The notes beneath the pieces were generated by a model. It did not search any database. It worked only from the letters and a program-made list of their open reading frames with translations, and was not told the origin of the DNA. A stretch of 52,178 nt of DNA from assembly GCA_903861185.1 (NCBI GenBank), contig CAIOTK010000356.1, positions 1 to 52,178 on the forward strand, in the 5' to 3' direction. Source of the DNA: an uncultured Opitutia bacterium. GTDB taxonomy: Bacteria > Verrucomicrobiota > Verrucomicrobiia > Opitutales > Opitutaceae. Of the stretch, positions 19,244 to 29,966 are shown one piece after another (positions within the stretch are counted from its first letter, which is position 1; each line of letters starts with the position of its first letter). Made by a program: the position numbers and the translations under genes.

Positions 19244-20209
19244 TCAATCCTCGCCGCCGGAGTCTTCCATCACCTTGCCGCCTTCCTCACCCATTTCGCC
19301 GAAGAGTCCGGCCTGGGTCCGCGTGCGATGGCGATTCCGCTCGAGGTCCTTCTGCGCCTCCGCGGAATACCGGGTGAACGGCACCGCCAATAACCGCTCC
19401 TTCGCGATCGGCTTCTGCGAGATCTCGCAAATCCCGTAAGTACCGTCGTGGATGCGCTTGATGGCGGCGTCGATCTCCGAGAGGGCCTCTTGCTCGCTCG
19501 CTACCATGCTGAGAGCGAAGTCGCGGTCAAAGGTGTCGGTACCCGCATCCGCCATATGCTGCCCGTAGGCGGAGAGGTCTCCAGCGTCGTCCTTGGCGGA
19601 GCGCTTGAGCGTCTCCTCGGAGTGCCGCTCGATATCCTCGGTGAGGTGAGAGCGTAGATCGACGAGCAGCCGGTGGTAGCGTTTGAATTTTTCCGGCACC
19701 TCGCGGTCCGACTCGGTGGGCGCCGCTTTGCCGCGCTTCGGGTTGAAGCCGAGGATGTCCGCGAGCGAGGCCGCCTTCACGTGTTGCGGCTTAGCCTTCG
19801 GCGCGGCCTCCGCCGCCTTGCCCGGCTTGCCCATCTTGCCGGCAAAGGGAATGTTGGTCCGGCTGGTGACGGTCTGGGCAATGGCCCGCACCTCATCGAG
19901 ACTGAAGGCGATGGGCTTGGCGGCGGCCTTGCGTTTCAGAATCGAGTCGCGCAGCGCGTTCTTCTTGGACGGTTTTTCCATGGGAGGAGTGGAGGCGCCG
20001 GCGGGCTTCGCCGCCGGCTTTTGACCGGCGTCGGCCTTACCTGCCTTCGCGGCTTTCACGGCGGTAGCAACCGGCTTCACGGCCGGTTTGGGCGCTGGAA
20101 AGGGGGATTTGGTGGCGGGCTTCGCGGAGCCTTTCGCGGCGGGCTTACCGGCGGCCGACTTAGACGCGGCTGGCTTGGACGCGGCAGGGGAGGGTTTCTT
20201 CGAGGCCAT
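19244..20209 (-). CDS. TraR/DksA-family protein with degenerate zinc finger and Lys/Ala/Pro-rich N-terminus
   Basis: 321-aa protein. Residues 1 to about 75 are low-complexity Lys/Ala/Pro (KPAASKSAAGKPAAKG and similar), resembling histone H1-like or AlgP tails and likely to bind nucleic acid. A linker follows to about 170. From about 175 the protein is DksA/YteA-like: a long coiled coil (KFKRYHRLLVDLRSHLTEDI) and the tip motif SAYGQHMADAGTDTFDRD, which carries acidic residues as family members do. The zinc-finger position reads YGICEISQKPIAKERLLAVPF, then TRYSAEAQKD. Only one cysteine, C261, exists in the whole protein, so the C4 site is lost. DksA-type proteins enter the RNA polymerase secondary channel; that role is inference here. 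Between ileS (10-nt gap) and lspA (20-nt gap). From memory, dksA and lspA are also neighbours in Chlamydia. Confidence 0.85.
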   Translation of the reverse strand: MASKKPSPAASKPAASKSAAGKPAAKGSAKPATKSPFPAPKPAVKPVATAVKAAKAGKADAGQKPAAKPAGASTPPMEKPSKKNALRDSILKRKAAAKPIAFSLDEVRAIAQTVTSRTNIPFAGKMGKPGKAAEAAPKAKPQHVKAASLADILGFNPKRGKAAPTESDREVPEKFKRYHRLLVDLRSHLTEDIERHSEETLKRSAKDDAGDLSAYGQHMADAGTDTFDRDFALSMVASEQEALSEIDAAIKRIHDGTYGICEISQKPIAKERLLAVPFTRYSAEAQKDLERNRHRTRTQAGLFGEMGEEGGKVMEDSGGED

Positions 20210-20219
20210 GGTTTAGGGG

Positions 20220-23099
20220 TTAAGGGGTAAGGGCTTCGGCGCAGCGCGGACAGGTTTCTCCGCGGGACGTCGGGACGAGTGCGGGGACCCAGCGCCAGCA
20301 ACGGGGGCAGCGGACCAGTCCCAACTCGGCGCAGGCCTGCGCTTCCATGGCGAGGGCTTCGCCCTCGCCGGGCGCGACCTCCACGTGGGAGACAATGAGA
20401 AGCTCCGCCAGCGCCTCGCGGTGGCGCTCGAGCAGCGCTGCGGTCTCGCTGCCCCGGGGCGCACGCAGGGTGACGGAGGCATCGAGGGACTTGCCGATCC
20501 GGCCGGCAGCGCGCAACGGCTCGAGTGTCTCGTTGACCTGCCCGCGGATGCGCAGGAGGGCGGCGACCTCGGCGTCTACCGCCGGATCAAGCCAGCCGGC
20601 GCCCGCTGCGGGCCAGTCTTCGAGGTGGACCGAACCGTTCGCGTACTCCTCGCCGGTAGCGGCGAAGCTCCATGCCTCGTCGCACGTGAAGGTGAGCACG
20701 GGCGCAAGCAGGCGCACCAAGGAATGGAAGATTCCGTGAAGAACGGTTTGCGATGAGCGCCGCAGCGCCGAGCGGGTGCCGTGCGTGTAGAGCCGATCCT
20801 TGAGCAGGTCGTGATAAACCGCCGACAGGGTGACCGCACAGAACTGATTGCAGAGCTGGTAGACCCGGTGGAACTCGTAGGCTTCGTAGGCCGCGGTGCA
20901 GTCCCGGAGCAGCACCGCCGTCTGGTGGAGCGCCCAACGGTCGATCAGGTCCAACCGGGCGTGCGGCACCGCGTCGCGCGCGGGCTCGAAGTCGAAGAGA
21001 TTCGAAAGCTGATAGCGCAGCGTGTTACGGACCAGCCGGTAGCTTTCCGCGACGACGTTGAGGATACTGCTCGGGTGCTTCAGGTCCTGGTCGAGGTCCG
21101 AGACCCGGATATCCTCGCGGAAGTCCTGCGAAGCGATCCACCACCGGATGACGTCGGCTCCATAGTGGCCGACGTAGTTGTCAGAGGTGGGCGGTTTCTC
21201 GTACTGGCCCGACTTGGAGATCTTCTTGCCGTCCTTGCCCACGATGAAGCCGTGGGTGAGCACCGCGCGGTACGGCGCGGCATCGAAGGCGGCGACGCTC
21301 GTCCACAGTGACGACTGGAACCAGCCGCGGTGCTGGTCGCTGCCTTCGAGGTAGAGGTCCGCGGGCCAATGGGTGCCACCTACGCCCCGACGCAGAGTCG
21401 CCGCGTGCGAGCTACCGGAGTCGATCCAAACGTCGAGGGTGTCTCGTCCGCGCTGCAGTTCTGCCGGTGTGGGCCAGTCCGCCGGGAGCGGGATTCCATC
21501 GAGGATCTCGGCTGGAGTGGCCTCGAACCAAAAGTTGGACCCGCGGGCCTCGAGCTTGGCGGCAATGGCGCGCGCCACACCGGCGTCCAGAAAGGCGCGG
21601 CCCGCCCCGTCGAAGAAGGCAGGGATGGGCACGCCCCAAGCGCGCTGCCGGCTGACGCACCAGTCGGGCCGGGATTCGATGGCGGCCCGGATGCGGGCCT
21701 CGCCGTGGGCGGGAATCCAACCCTGTGTCTCGGCAATGCGACCGATTTCGCGGAGCGCTGCGGCGCGGCGGCCGTCGCGATCGAGGGAGATGAACCATTG
21801 GTCCACCGCGCGGAAGACGATCGGGGTCTTGGAGCGCCAGCAGTGCGGGTAGCTATGGTTGTAACGCGCTTTGGCGAAGAGGGCGCCAGTCGCGGCAAGC
21901 TTCTTCAGGATGGCGACGTTTGCGGGCGAGGTACGCTTGGCGGCCAGATCCTCCACGCTCTCTAGGGTGGAAAGGCCGACGAGGTCCGCGGGCAGGCGGC
22001 CATCATCCAAGTAGCGGCCATCGTTGCCCACCGGGCAGTAGATCTCGAGCCCGCAGCGCAGGCCCGTAAGGTAGTCCTCGGCGCCGTGGCCCGGGGCGGT
22101 GTGGACGCACCCGGTGCCGCTGTCGGTAGTCACGTAGTCCGCGAGGACCACCGGAGCGTGGCGGTCGAGGAAGGGATGGCGTGGGGCTAGCCCCGCGAGG
22201 GCCGCACCCTTGAGCGTATGGAGGATCGGGGCGCCGGACGGGAGTCCGGCGGCCGCTAGCACTGCCGGGAGCAGGGCGGCGGCGACCACAATCCTTTCGG
22301 CACCGAGGTCTGCGACCACGTAGTCCACCTCGGGATGCACTGCGACGGCAAGGTTGGCGGGGATCGTCCAAGGCGTCGTCGTCCAGATGATCACCGCGAG
22401 CGGCGTCTCTCCGGGAAGGTTTAGGCGGAACGCCTCCGCCGGGGGGACGGGAAAGCGGACCCAGATCGAGGGCGAGACGTGGTCGCGGTACTCAATCTCG
22501 GCCTCGGCGAGGGCCGTCTCGAAGGGAATGCTCCAGTAAACCGGTTTCTTGCTGCGGTAGACGAGGCCCCGCTCGACGAACGCGGCAAAGGTGCGGATAA
22601 TGTCCGCCTCGAACGCGGGGTCCTTCGTCTTGTACTGGTTTTCCCAGTCCGCGAGGACGCCCAGCCGCTTAAACTGCCTGGTCTGGGTCGTGATCCATCC
22701 CTCGGCGAACGCGTCGCATTTCGCCCGCAGCTGGGCGGTGGAAAGGACCTGCTGTTGCGCTTGCAGCTCGCGGGAGACCTTTTGCTCGATCGGCAGGCCG
22801 TGGCAGTCCCAGCCGGGCACGAAGGGGGTGCGGAAGCCCCGCATCGACTTGTACCGGTTGAGCGTGTCCTTGAGCACCTTGTTGAGCGCGGTCCCGATAT
22901 GAACATCGCCGTTGGTGAAGGGCGGGCCGTCGTGCAGAACGAAGGCAGAGGCCGCGTCGCGGCGCCGTTCTTGGATGCGGTGGTAGAGCCCGAGCTTTGC
23001 CCAGTGGGCGACCCGGCCCGGTTCGCGTTGTGCGAGCGCGGCCCGCATCGGAAAGCCGGTGCGCGGCAGCTGCAGGGTGTCCTTGAGATCTTGGGCCAT
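20220..23099 (-). CDS. ileS: Isoleucyl-tRNA synthetase
   Basis: Charges tRNA(Ile), with editing of valine. 959 aa, normal for a bacterial enzyme. HIGH appears as HIGT in GDVHIGTALNK; the KMSKS loop is KKISKSGQYEKP. The CP1 editing domain is present (IIWTTTPWTIPANLAV and later GTGCVHTAPGHGAEDY). WCVSRQRAWGVPIPAF and the C-terminal zinc-binding segment CPRCWRW ... CPRCAEAL complete it. The ATG at 23099 gives MAQDLKDTLQLPRTGFPMRA, the standard N-terminus. Its leader is 17/20 pyrimidines with no SD. It lies between hemE (59-nt gap) and the dksA-like gene. No T-box leader is seen. Confidence 0.97.
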   Translation of the reverse strand: MAQDLKDTLQLPRTGFPMRAALAQREPGRVAHWAKLGLYHRIQERRRDAASAFVLHDGPPFTNGDVHIGTALNKVLKDTLNRYKSMRGFRTPFVPGWDCHGLPIEQKVSRELQAQQQVLSTAQLRAKCDAFAEGWITTQTRQFKRLGVLADWENQYKTKDPAFEADIIRTFAAFVERGLVYRSKKPVYWSIPFETALAEAEIEYRDHVSPSIWVRFPVPPAEAFRLNLPGETPLAVIIWTTTPWTIPANLAVAVHPEVDYVVADLGAERIVVAAALLPAVLAAAGLPSGAPILHTLKGAALAGLAPRHPFLDRHAPVVLADYVTTDSGTGCVHTAPGHGAEDYLTGLRCGLEIYCPVGNDGRYLDDGRLPADLVGLSTLESVEDLAAKRTSPANVAILKKLAATGALFAKARYNHSYPHCWRSKTPIVFRAVDQWFISLDRDGRRAAALREIGRIAETQGWIPAHGEARIRAAIESRPDWCVSRQRAWGVPIPAFFDGAGRAFLDAGVARAIAAKLEARGSNFWFEATPAEILDGIPLPADWPTPAELQRGRDTLDVWIDSGSSHAATLRRGVGGTHWPADLYLEGSDQHRGWFQSSLWTSVAAFDAAPYRAVLTHGFIVGKDGKKISKSGQYEKPPTSDNYVGHYGADVIRWWIASQDFREDIRVSDLDQDLKHPSSILNVVAESYRLVRNTLRYQLSNLFDFEPARDAVPHARLDLIDRWALHQTAVLLRDCTAAYEAYEFHRVYQLCNQFCAVTLSAVYHDLLKDRLYTHGTRSALRRSSQTVLHGIFHSLVRLLAPVLTFTCDEAWSFAATGEEYANGSVHLEDWPAAGAGWLDPAVDAEVAALLRIRGQVNETLEPLRAAGRIGKSLDASVTLRAPRGSETAALLERHREALAELLIVSHVEVAPGEGEALAMEAQACAELGLVRCPRCWRWVPALVPTSRGETCPRCAEALTP

Positions 23100-23158
23100 A
23101 CCGGGAAAAGGGGCGGAGGGTAGGGTCGCCCCGGGGAGAGTCAAGGGTCGCCCCCCGG

Positions 23159-24189
23159 TCAGCTGCGCCAATCGGTGACGGTGGCGACGAGCGCCTCCAT
23201 GCACTCGATCCGCGCCCGCGGCGTGATGCCGTGGCCGAGGTTAAAGATGTGTCCGCTCCGGCCGCGCATCGACTCGAGGAGACGCGTCGCCTCGCGCCGG
23301 ACGATTTCCGGCGTGGTGTTGAGCAGCACGGGGTCGAGGTTGCCCTGCACGGCGACGTTGCCCGGCAGGGCGCGACGCACCGCGGAGAGGTCGCACGTCC
23401 AGTCCACGCTCAGCACCCGCGCGCCGGTGAACGCCTGGTCCGTCAGGTGCGGGGCGGTGCCCTTGGCGTAGAGGATGACGGGAAACTCTGGGGGCAACGC
23501 GGCGATGATGCGCCGGATCCAGCGCAGGGAGGCGGCCTCGTAGTCGGGTCCCGCGATGATTCCACCCCAGGAGTCGAAGATCTGGATCGCGTCTGCACCC
23601 GCCGCGATCTGCATCTTAAAATAAAGGATCAGCGCCTCGGTCAGCCGCTCGAGCAGGGCGTCGAAGCTGCCCCGGTCGGCGTAGAAGAGCTCCTTGATCC
23701 GTTCGAACTCGTCGGCGCTGCCACCCTCGACCATATAGGTCGCGAGGGTCCAAGGCGAGCCGCCGAAGCCGAGGAGCGCGTGGCGGTCCCCGAGTTCACG
23801 GCGCAGGAGGCGGAGGGTCGCAGCGACGTAGTCAAGCCGCTCCGGCACGGCGGCCGCGGGTGCGAGGGCGTCGATGTCGGCGCGGCCGGTGAGGCGGCGG
23901 TCCATCGCGATGCCGCCTGCGTCGCGGAAGCTGTAGCCTTGGCCTAGGGCCTCGGGGATGACGAGGATGTCCGAGAAGAGGATCGCAGCGTCGAGCGCGA
24001 AACGCCGCAACGGCTGCAGGGTGACCTCGGTGGCGATCTCCGGGGTCCGCACCATATGCAGGAAGGATGACTGCGCCTTGAGGGCGCGGTACTCGGGCAG
24101 GTAGCGGCCGGCTTGGCGCATTACCCAAAGGGGAGGGCGCTCGAGTTGGTCATTCCGGCAGGCGGCGAGGAAACGTTCGCGGGAGGTCA

Positions 24190-24190
<1 letters not shown>
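23159..24190 (-). CDS. hemE: Uroporphyrinogen decarboxylase
   Basis: Decarboxylates uroporphyrinogen III to coproporphyrinogen III in heme synthesis. 343 aa, the family length. Signature 1 is WVMRQAGRYLPEYRALK near residue 22, with the catalytic arginines. FSDILVIPEALG carries the catalytic aspartate, and GFGGSPWTLATYMVEG is signature 2. IFDSWGGII and the terminal FNLGHGITP are also typical. The start ATG overlaps the hemF stop by one base (TGATG), so hemF-hemE form a coupled pair in pathway order hemE then hemF. Heme demand may be linked to the c-type cytochrome proteins in the window, which is inference. Confidence 0.97.
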
Positions 24191-25968
<1,778 letters not shown>

Positions 25969-25979
<11 letters not shown>

Positions 25980-27846
25980 CGGCCATCCGCACGGCGGGGC
26001 TGGTGGGTCGGGGGCGGCGAAAGTTCCCCGACTGCTCTGGGTCTGCCTCGGCGTGGTGCTGCTCGCCTCGTGGGCGGGGTCGCTGGTGCAGTCGTCCGGA
26101 GGCGGGGTGCAGGTCCGCGGGCTCGTCCTGCCGGCGCGGAATGGCCAGTGGATCGCGGCGGACCTCTTCCGGCCCCGCACGGCTACCGCTGAGCGGCCGG
26201 CGCCCCTGGTGGTCGTCGTGCCCGGCTTCCAGCGTTCTAAGGAAACGCAGGCCAATATCGCCCTTGAGCTGGCTCGTCGCGGGGTGGTCGTGATCTCTCT
26301 CGACCCGTTCGCGCAGGGGGGCTCGAGCGCCTCGCTCAGTACTCGCGCCGCGACGGAGGAGGGCTACGGGCTTTTCGCGGTCATCGATTACGCCGCGACC
26401 GGAGTGCTCAATTACGTCGATCGTTCCCGCCTCGCCGCCACGGGGCATTCCGCGGGTGGTAACGCTGCGCTGCAAGCGGCGAGTCACTTCGGCCGCGAGG
26501 CCGAGCGGACGGGCGGGCCCGGCAAGCTGCACGCGGTGTTCATTTCCGGCTACGTGCTCACGTTGACCGAGCGCACCCTGCGCGCGGTGCGCTCGCACCT
26601 CGGGGTCAGTTACGCCTTGCACGACGAGGGGGCGTACCGGAACGAACTCGGGCACGGTGATATGCGCCGCGCGCCCGAGGCGCTGCGCGCCGTGCGTTCG
26701 GGGCTTGGGCCGGCGGGCCGCGAACTGGCGGAGATCGAGCCCGGACGGTTTTACGGGGCGGACGCGGACCGCACGCTCCGCGTGGTCTACAACGAGCCCC
26801 TGCTGCACCCGTTTCAGCCCTACAGCATCGAGGCGACCGCCAATCAGTTGGAGTTCTTCATTCGCACGCTCGGGCTGGTCGACGTGCCCGGACCGCGCGA
26901 CCAGGTCTGGTACTGGAAGGAACTCTGCGGGCTGCTTGCGCTGGCGGCCGCCCTCACCGCCCTAGTGCCGCTGGCGCGCTGGCTGCTCGCCGCGGTGCCG
27001 GCCTTCGCTTCGCTCGTCCGTCCGGTGCCCCCGGCTCCCCCGTTGCCGACTGGGTCCGGTCGTGCGGTGCTCTGGGCGCTGCTCGTGCTGGGCGCAGTCA
27101 TCGCTGGGGTCTCCTATATCCCGCTTGCAGAGTTGTCGCAGCGCCTCTTCCCGGAGGCCTCGGGGCGGACGCTGACGTGGTTCTTTCCCCAGCGGATGAA
27201 CAATGCCCTGATGCTCTGGGCCTTGATCAACGGGCTCGTCGGGTTCGCGCTTTTCCTTGCTGCGCGCCGCTTGCGGCGGGAACCGTCCAGCGCGGGGGAG
27301 GTCGGCCCCGTTTGGCGGATCTCTGCCGCCGAGCTGGGGCGCACCGGGTTACTCGCGTTGATCCTGTGGGGCGCCTTCTTCCTGCTGCTAGCCGGAGTGC
27401 ACGCGCTCTTTCACGTCGATTATCGCTTCCTCTTCTTTGGCGCGCGTCCCATTGGCCCCTCGATCGTCGCGCTGCTGCCGATGTACGCGCCCGCCTTCTT
27501 GGTCTTCTTCCTTGCCAATTCCCTGCGCGTAAACGCGGCCCTGCGGTTCGCCGGAGAGCCCGAGTGGCGCAGTCTCCTCCGGGCGGGGCTCGCCAATTCA
27601 CTGGGCCTGCTGCTCATCCTCGGGGCCCAGTACGCCACGTTCGCCGCGACCGGCACGGTGCGCTGGACGGAAGGGTGGCTCTACGTGAACCTGCTGTTCG
27701 CGGTGGTGCCCATCATGTTCGTGCTGCCCTATTTCAATCGTTTCTTCTTCCGCCTGACGGGCCGCATTTACCTCGGCCCGGTTACCATGGTGCTGATTTT
27801 CATCACCGTGCTCTTGTCCAATACGGTGTGCTACCTTCCGTTCTGA
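25969..27846 (+). CDS. Membrane-anchored alpha/beta hydrolase with multi-span C-terminal domain
   Basis: 625 aa. One N-terminal transmembrane segment (LLWVCLGVVLLASWAGSLV) is followed by an alpha/beta-hydrolase domain to about residue 310: LVVVVPGFQRSKE (oxyanion strand), nucleophile S161 in GHSAGGNAAL, and a later His region (NEPLLHPFQPYS). The rest, about 320-625, has seven or more hydrophobic segments with no family I recognise. The hydrolase part most resembles dienelactone-hydrolase or cinnamoyl-esterase-type carboxylic ester hydrolases; substrate unknown. Start ATG 25969 (MTINGHPHGG) overlaps the preceding transporter gene by 11 nt; its open frame further upstream is Arg/Trp-rich and unlikely. 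The LamG gene follows after 7 nt, making a three-gene unit. Confidence 0.72.
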
Positions 27847-27853
27847 TCCGAGT

Positions 27854-28714
27854 ATGACCTCCCGACTCCTCGCCTGCCTAGTTCCCGCGGTTGCGTCCGC
27901 CGCTGTCCCGTCCGCCGGCTCCCTCCGCTCCGCCCTCGTTTTCCACGCACCTTACGACACCTCGGCGGACGCCGCCTTGGCGCGGGGAGATCCTCGGGTG
28001 TACACCGCGGCGGATCGGGCGAAACGCGCCGGCGCGCCGGCCGGCCTGCCCGCGGGTGACGACGTCCGGATCGTCGCGGACGCGGGCCGCTACGGCGGAG
28101 CCCTCGAGTTTCGGCGGAAGATCAAGTCCCAGGTCTTCTACCAAGGGGGCGAGAACCTCGGCTACCAGCCCAAGGAGTGGCAGGGCAGCGTCTCGCTTTG
28201 GCTGCGGCTGGATCCGGACCGCGATCTGGAGCCGGGTTACTGCGATCCGTTCCAGTTCGTCGGTCAGGCTTGGAATGAGGGCAACCTGTTCATCGAGTTC
28301 AGCAAGGACCACACCCCGCGGCACTTCCGCTTTGCGATTATGGCGGTGACCCGATTCTGGAACCCGCAGAATCGCAAGTGGGAGGAGATGCCGGAGCCCG
28401 AGCGCCCGATGACCGCGGTGCACCGCCCGCCCTTCACTCGCGAGCGCTGGACGCACGTGTTGGTCACTTTTGCGCGGATCAACTCCGGCGCCCCCGATGG
28501 CCGCGGCACCCTGTACCTCGATGGGGTGCGGCAGGGGACGTTCACGGGATGGAACCACACCTTCAACTGGGACGTAAGCCAGTCTGCTCTGACGGTCGGC
28601 CTCGCCTACACTGGGTTCATCGACGACCTGGCGGTGTTTAATCGCGAGTTGGACGACGCGGAGGCGCGGGCGGTCTTTGGGCTGCCCGGGGGAATCGCCT
28701 CGCTCCCGCGCTGA
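27854..28714 (+). CDS. Secreted LamG/concanavalin A-like domain protein
   Basis: 286 aa with an N-terminal signal peptide (LLACLVPAVASAAVPSAG). The body is a LamG/ConA-like jelly roll: ALEFRRK early, QGSVSLWLRLDPD in the middle, FTRERWTHVLVTFARIN, GTLYLDGVRQGTFTGW, and FIDDLAVFNRELDDAEARAVFG at the end. The last segment is the standard closing strand of LamG domains. Such domains bind glycans or act as secreted modules; no catalytic motif is visible. Third gene of a unit with the transporter and hydrolase genes, followed 110 nt later by an intrinsic terminator. Confidence 0.78.
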   Translation: MTSRLLACLVPAVASAAVPSAGSLRSALVFHAPYDTSADAALARGDPRVYTAADRAKRAGAPAGLPAGDDVRIVADAGRYGGALEFRRKIKSQVFYQGGENLGYQPKEWQGSVSLWLRLDPDRDLEPGYCDPFQFVGQAWNEGNLFIEFSKDHTPRHFRFAIMAVTRFWNPQNRKWEEMPEPERPMTAVHRPPFTRERWTHVLVTFARINSGAPDGRGTLYLDGVRQGTFTGWNHTFNWDVSQSALTVGLAYTGFIDDLAVFNRELDDAEARAVFGLPGGIASLPR

Positions 28715-28823
28715 CGCTGTCGGTAAGCGTGCGGGCTTGAGCGGAGGTCGGGGGCCGACCAACCAAGAGGCTTATGGCGCGGTGACTCCGGGCTACGCCC
28801 GCCTGCGCCAACGTTTCGATCTG

Positions 28824-28860
28824 GGCGCCCTTTGGACCATCGGGATCAAGGGCACCTTTT
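28824..28860 (+). terminator. Intrinsic terminator of the transporter-hydrolase-LamG unit
   Basis: GGCGCCCTT (28824-28832) pairs with AAGGGCACC (28848-28856) with one mismatch and a 15-nt loop, followed by TTTT at 28857-28860. The T-run is on the plus strand, so it closes the plus-strand unit just before the convergent lactonase stop at 28869. Confidence 0.6.
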
Positions 28861-28868
28861 AGCCCGGC

Positions 28869-29825
28869 TCAGCGTCCCGCGCCGGTCACGCTCGTCCGCA
28901 CCGCGTAGAGGGACTTCCGCGCCGTGATGTAGAGCGTCTTCCCGTCCGGTCCCCCGAAGCAGAGGTTAGCGGCAGATTCGGGCAGGAGGATGCGGCCGAC
29001 GAGCCGCCCGTCGGGATGGAAGATCTGCACCCCGTCGCCGGAGCTCGACCAAACCCGACCTTCCCGGTCGACGCGGATGCCATCCGGCCCACCCTTATCC
29101 AAGGTGCAGAACACCCGGCCGGCGTCGAGGCGCCCGTCCGCGCCCACGGCGAATACCCGGATGTGGCGGGGGGGGCCGGAGTCGGCGACATAGAGCAGCT
29201 TTTCGTCCGGCGAGAACGCCAGACCGTTCGGCTGCACGAAGTCCCGCACGACCGCGGTAGTCACGCCCGTTGCCGGATCGTGGCGGTAGACGAAGTTGCC
29301 AGGCTGCTCCTTGCCCTCCCGCTGTTTGGTGGCGGGATTCGTCTTCAGGCCATACTCGGGGTCCGTGAACCAGAGGGTGCCGTCCGCCTTGACCACGACG
29401 TCGTTAGGCGAATTCAGGCGGCGGCCTTCGAAACGGTCCACGACGGTCACGAGGGTGCCGTCCGCCTCCCGGCGGGCCACGCGGCGCCCGGAGTGCTCGC
29501 AGGTCAGGAGCCGGCCTTGCAGGTCGAGCGTGTTGCCGTTGGCGTTCCGGCTGGGTTCGCGGAACCCGGTAACCCCGGCCGTGGGGGACCAGCGGAGGAG
29601 CTGGTCTTTGGGGATGTCGCTAAAGACCAGAATGCCCTCCCGGGGCAGCCAGACCGGGCCCTCGGTGAAGCCGAGCCCGGTGGCTAGGCGCTCGATCTTG
29701 GCCTCGGCGGGCAGGCAGCGGGCGAATTCGGCGGCATCGACCGGGGCGAAATCAGCCGCCCCCAGGGGGAAGCAGGTGAGGGTGACGAGGGCGAGGAGCG
29801 GACGGAGGCGGGGTGGGGTGCGCAT
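28869..29825 (-). CDS. Secreted SMP-30/gluconolactonase family protein
   Basis: 318-aa exported six-bladed propeller of the SMP-30/gluconolaconase/LRE family, which hydrolyses sugar lactones. Signal peptide MRTPPRLRPLLALVTLTCFPLGAA. Metal-site residues can be placed in the expected order: E55 (FTEGPVWL), N141 (NSPNDVVV), N200 (VQPNGLAFS) and D215 (YVADSGP). A second family feature is GPDGIRVDREG. It may release a lactone product of a periplasmic sugar dehydrogenase such as the CxxCH proteins of this window, but nothing adjacent proves this. Just upstream is an AT-rich patch (29837-29864) with weak TTCAAA/TTAAAA boxes on the minus strand. The next gene upstream, purL, is separated by the candidate small RNA. 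Confidence 0.85.
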   Translation of the reverse strand: MRTPPRLRPLLALVTLTCFPLGAADFAPVDAAEFARCLPAEAKIERLATGLGFTEGPVWLPREGILVFSDIPKDQLLRWSPTAGVTGFREPSRNANGNTLDLQGRLLTCEHSGRRVARREADGTLVTVVDRFEGRRLNSPNDVVVKADGTLWFTDPEYGLKTNPATKQREGKEQPGNFVYRHDPATGVTTAVVRDFVQPNGLAFSPDEKLLYVADSGPPRHIRVFAVGADGRLDAGRVFCTLDKGGPDGIRVDREGRVWSSSGDGVQIFHPDGRLVGRILLPESAANLCFGGPDGKTLYITARKSLYAVRTSVTGAGR

Positions 29826-29872
29826 CGAAAAGCGGGTTTTAAAAGTTTTTGGGCGAATTTTGAACGCGGGGC

Positions 29873-29961
29873 GGGGATGGGCGTCTTTCCCCGTGGTAGT
29901 TCAATGGTTTGCTTGGTGTTAGGTGCGAGGGCCGCCTAGGGGTAGGCGGCCCTCATCTTTT
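29873..29961 (+). ncRNA. Candidate plus-strand small RNA
   Basis: Between the lactonase start and the purL stop, both minus strand, lies a plus-strand structure: a small hairpin (GGGGA 29873-29877 with TCCCC 29888-29892), a 34-nt unpaired-looking linker, and a textbook terminator at 29927-29961. No plus-strand protein gene reaches it; the nearest one ends at 28714 and has its own terminator. No good sigma-70 promoter is visible, although the region just upstream is AT-rich. The linker includes GGTAGTTCAATGGTT, which looks like a tRNA D-arm, but no tRNA can be folded. Confidence 0.4.
29927..29961 (+). terminator. Strong intrinsic terminator oriented plus strand
   Basis: Perfect 12-bp stem, GAGGGCCGCCTA (29927-29938) with TAGGCGGCCCTC (29943-29954), GGGG loop, then ATCTTTT. 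The U-run exists only in the plus direction; read on the minus strand, after purL, the stem is followed by GCACCTAA, so it would be a poor terminator for purL. Confidence 0.75.
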
Positions 29962-29966
29962 CCAAG

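Noticed and set aside
23122-23158. Short repeated AGGGTCGCCCC between hemE and ileS
   Set aside because: Only two copies of 11 nt in a very GC-rich spacer; likely chance.
29893-29926. tRNA-like D-arm sequence GGTAGTTCAATGGTT
   Set aside because: No acceptor stem, anticodon arm or T-arm can be folded around it; the downstream part is a terminator stem.
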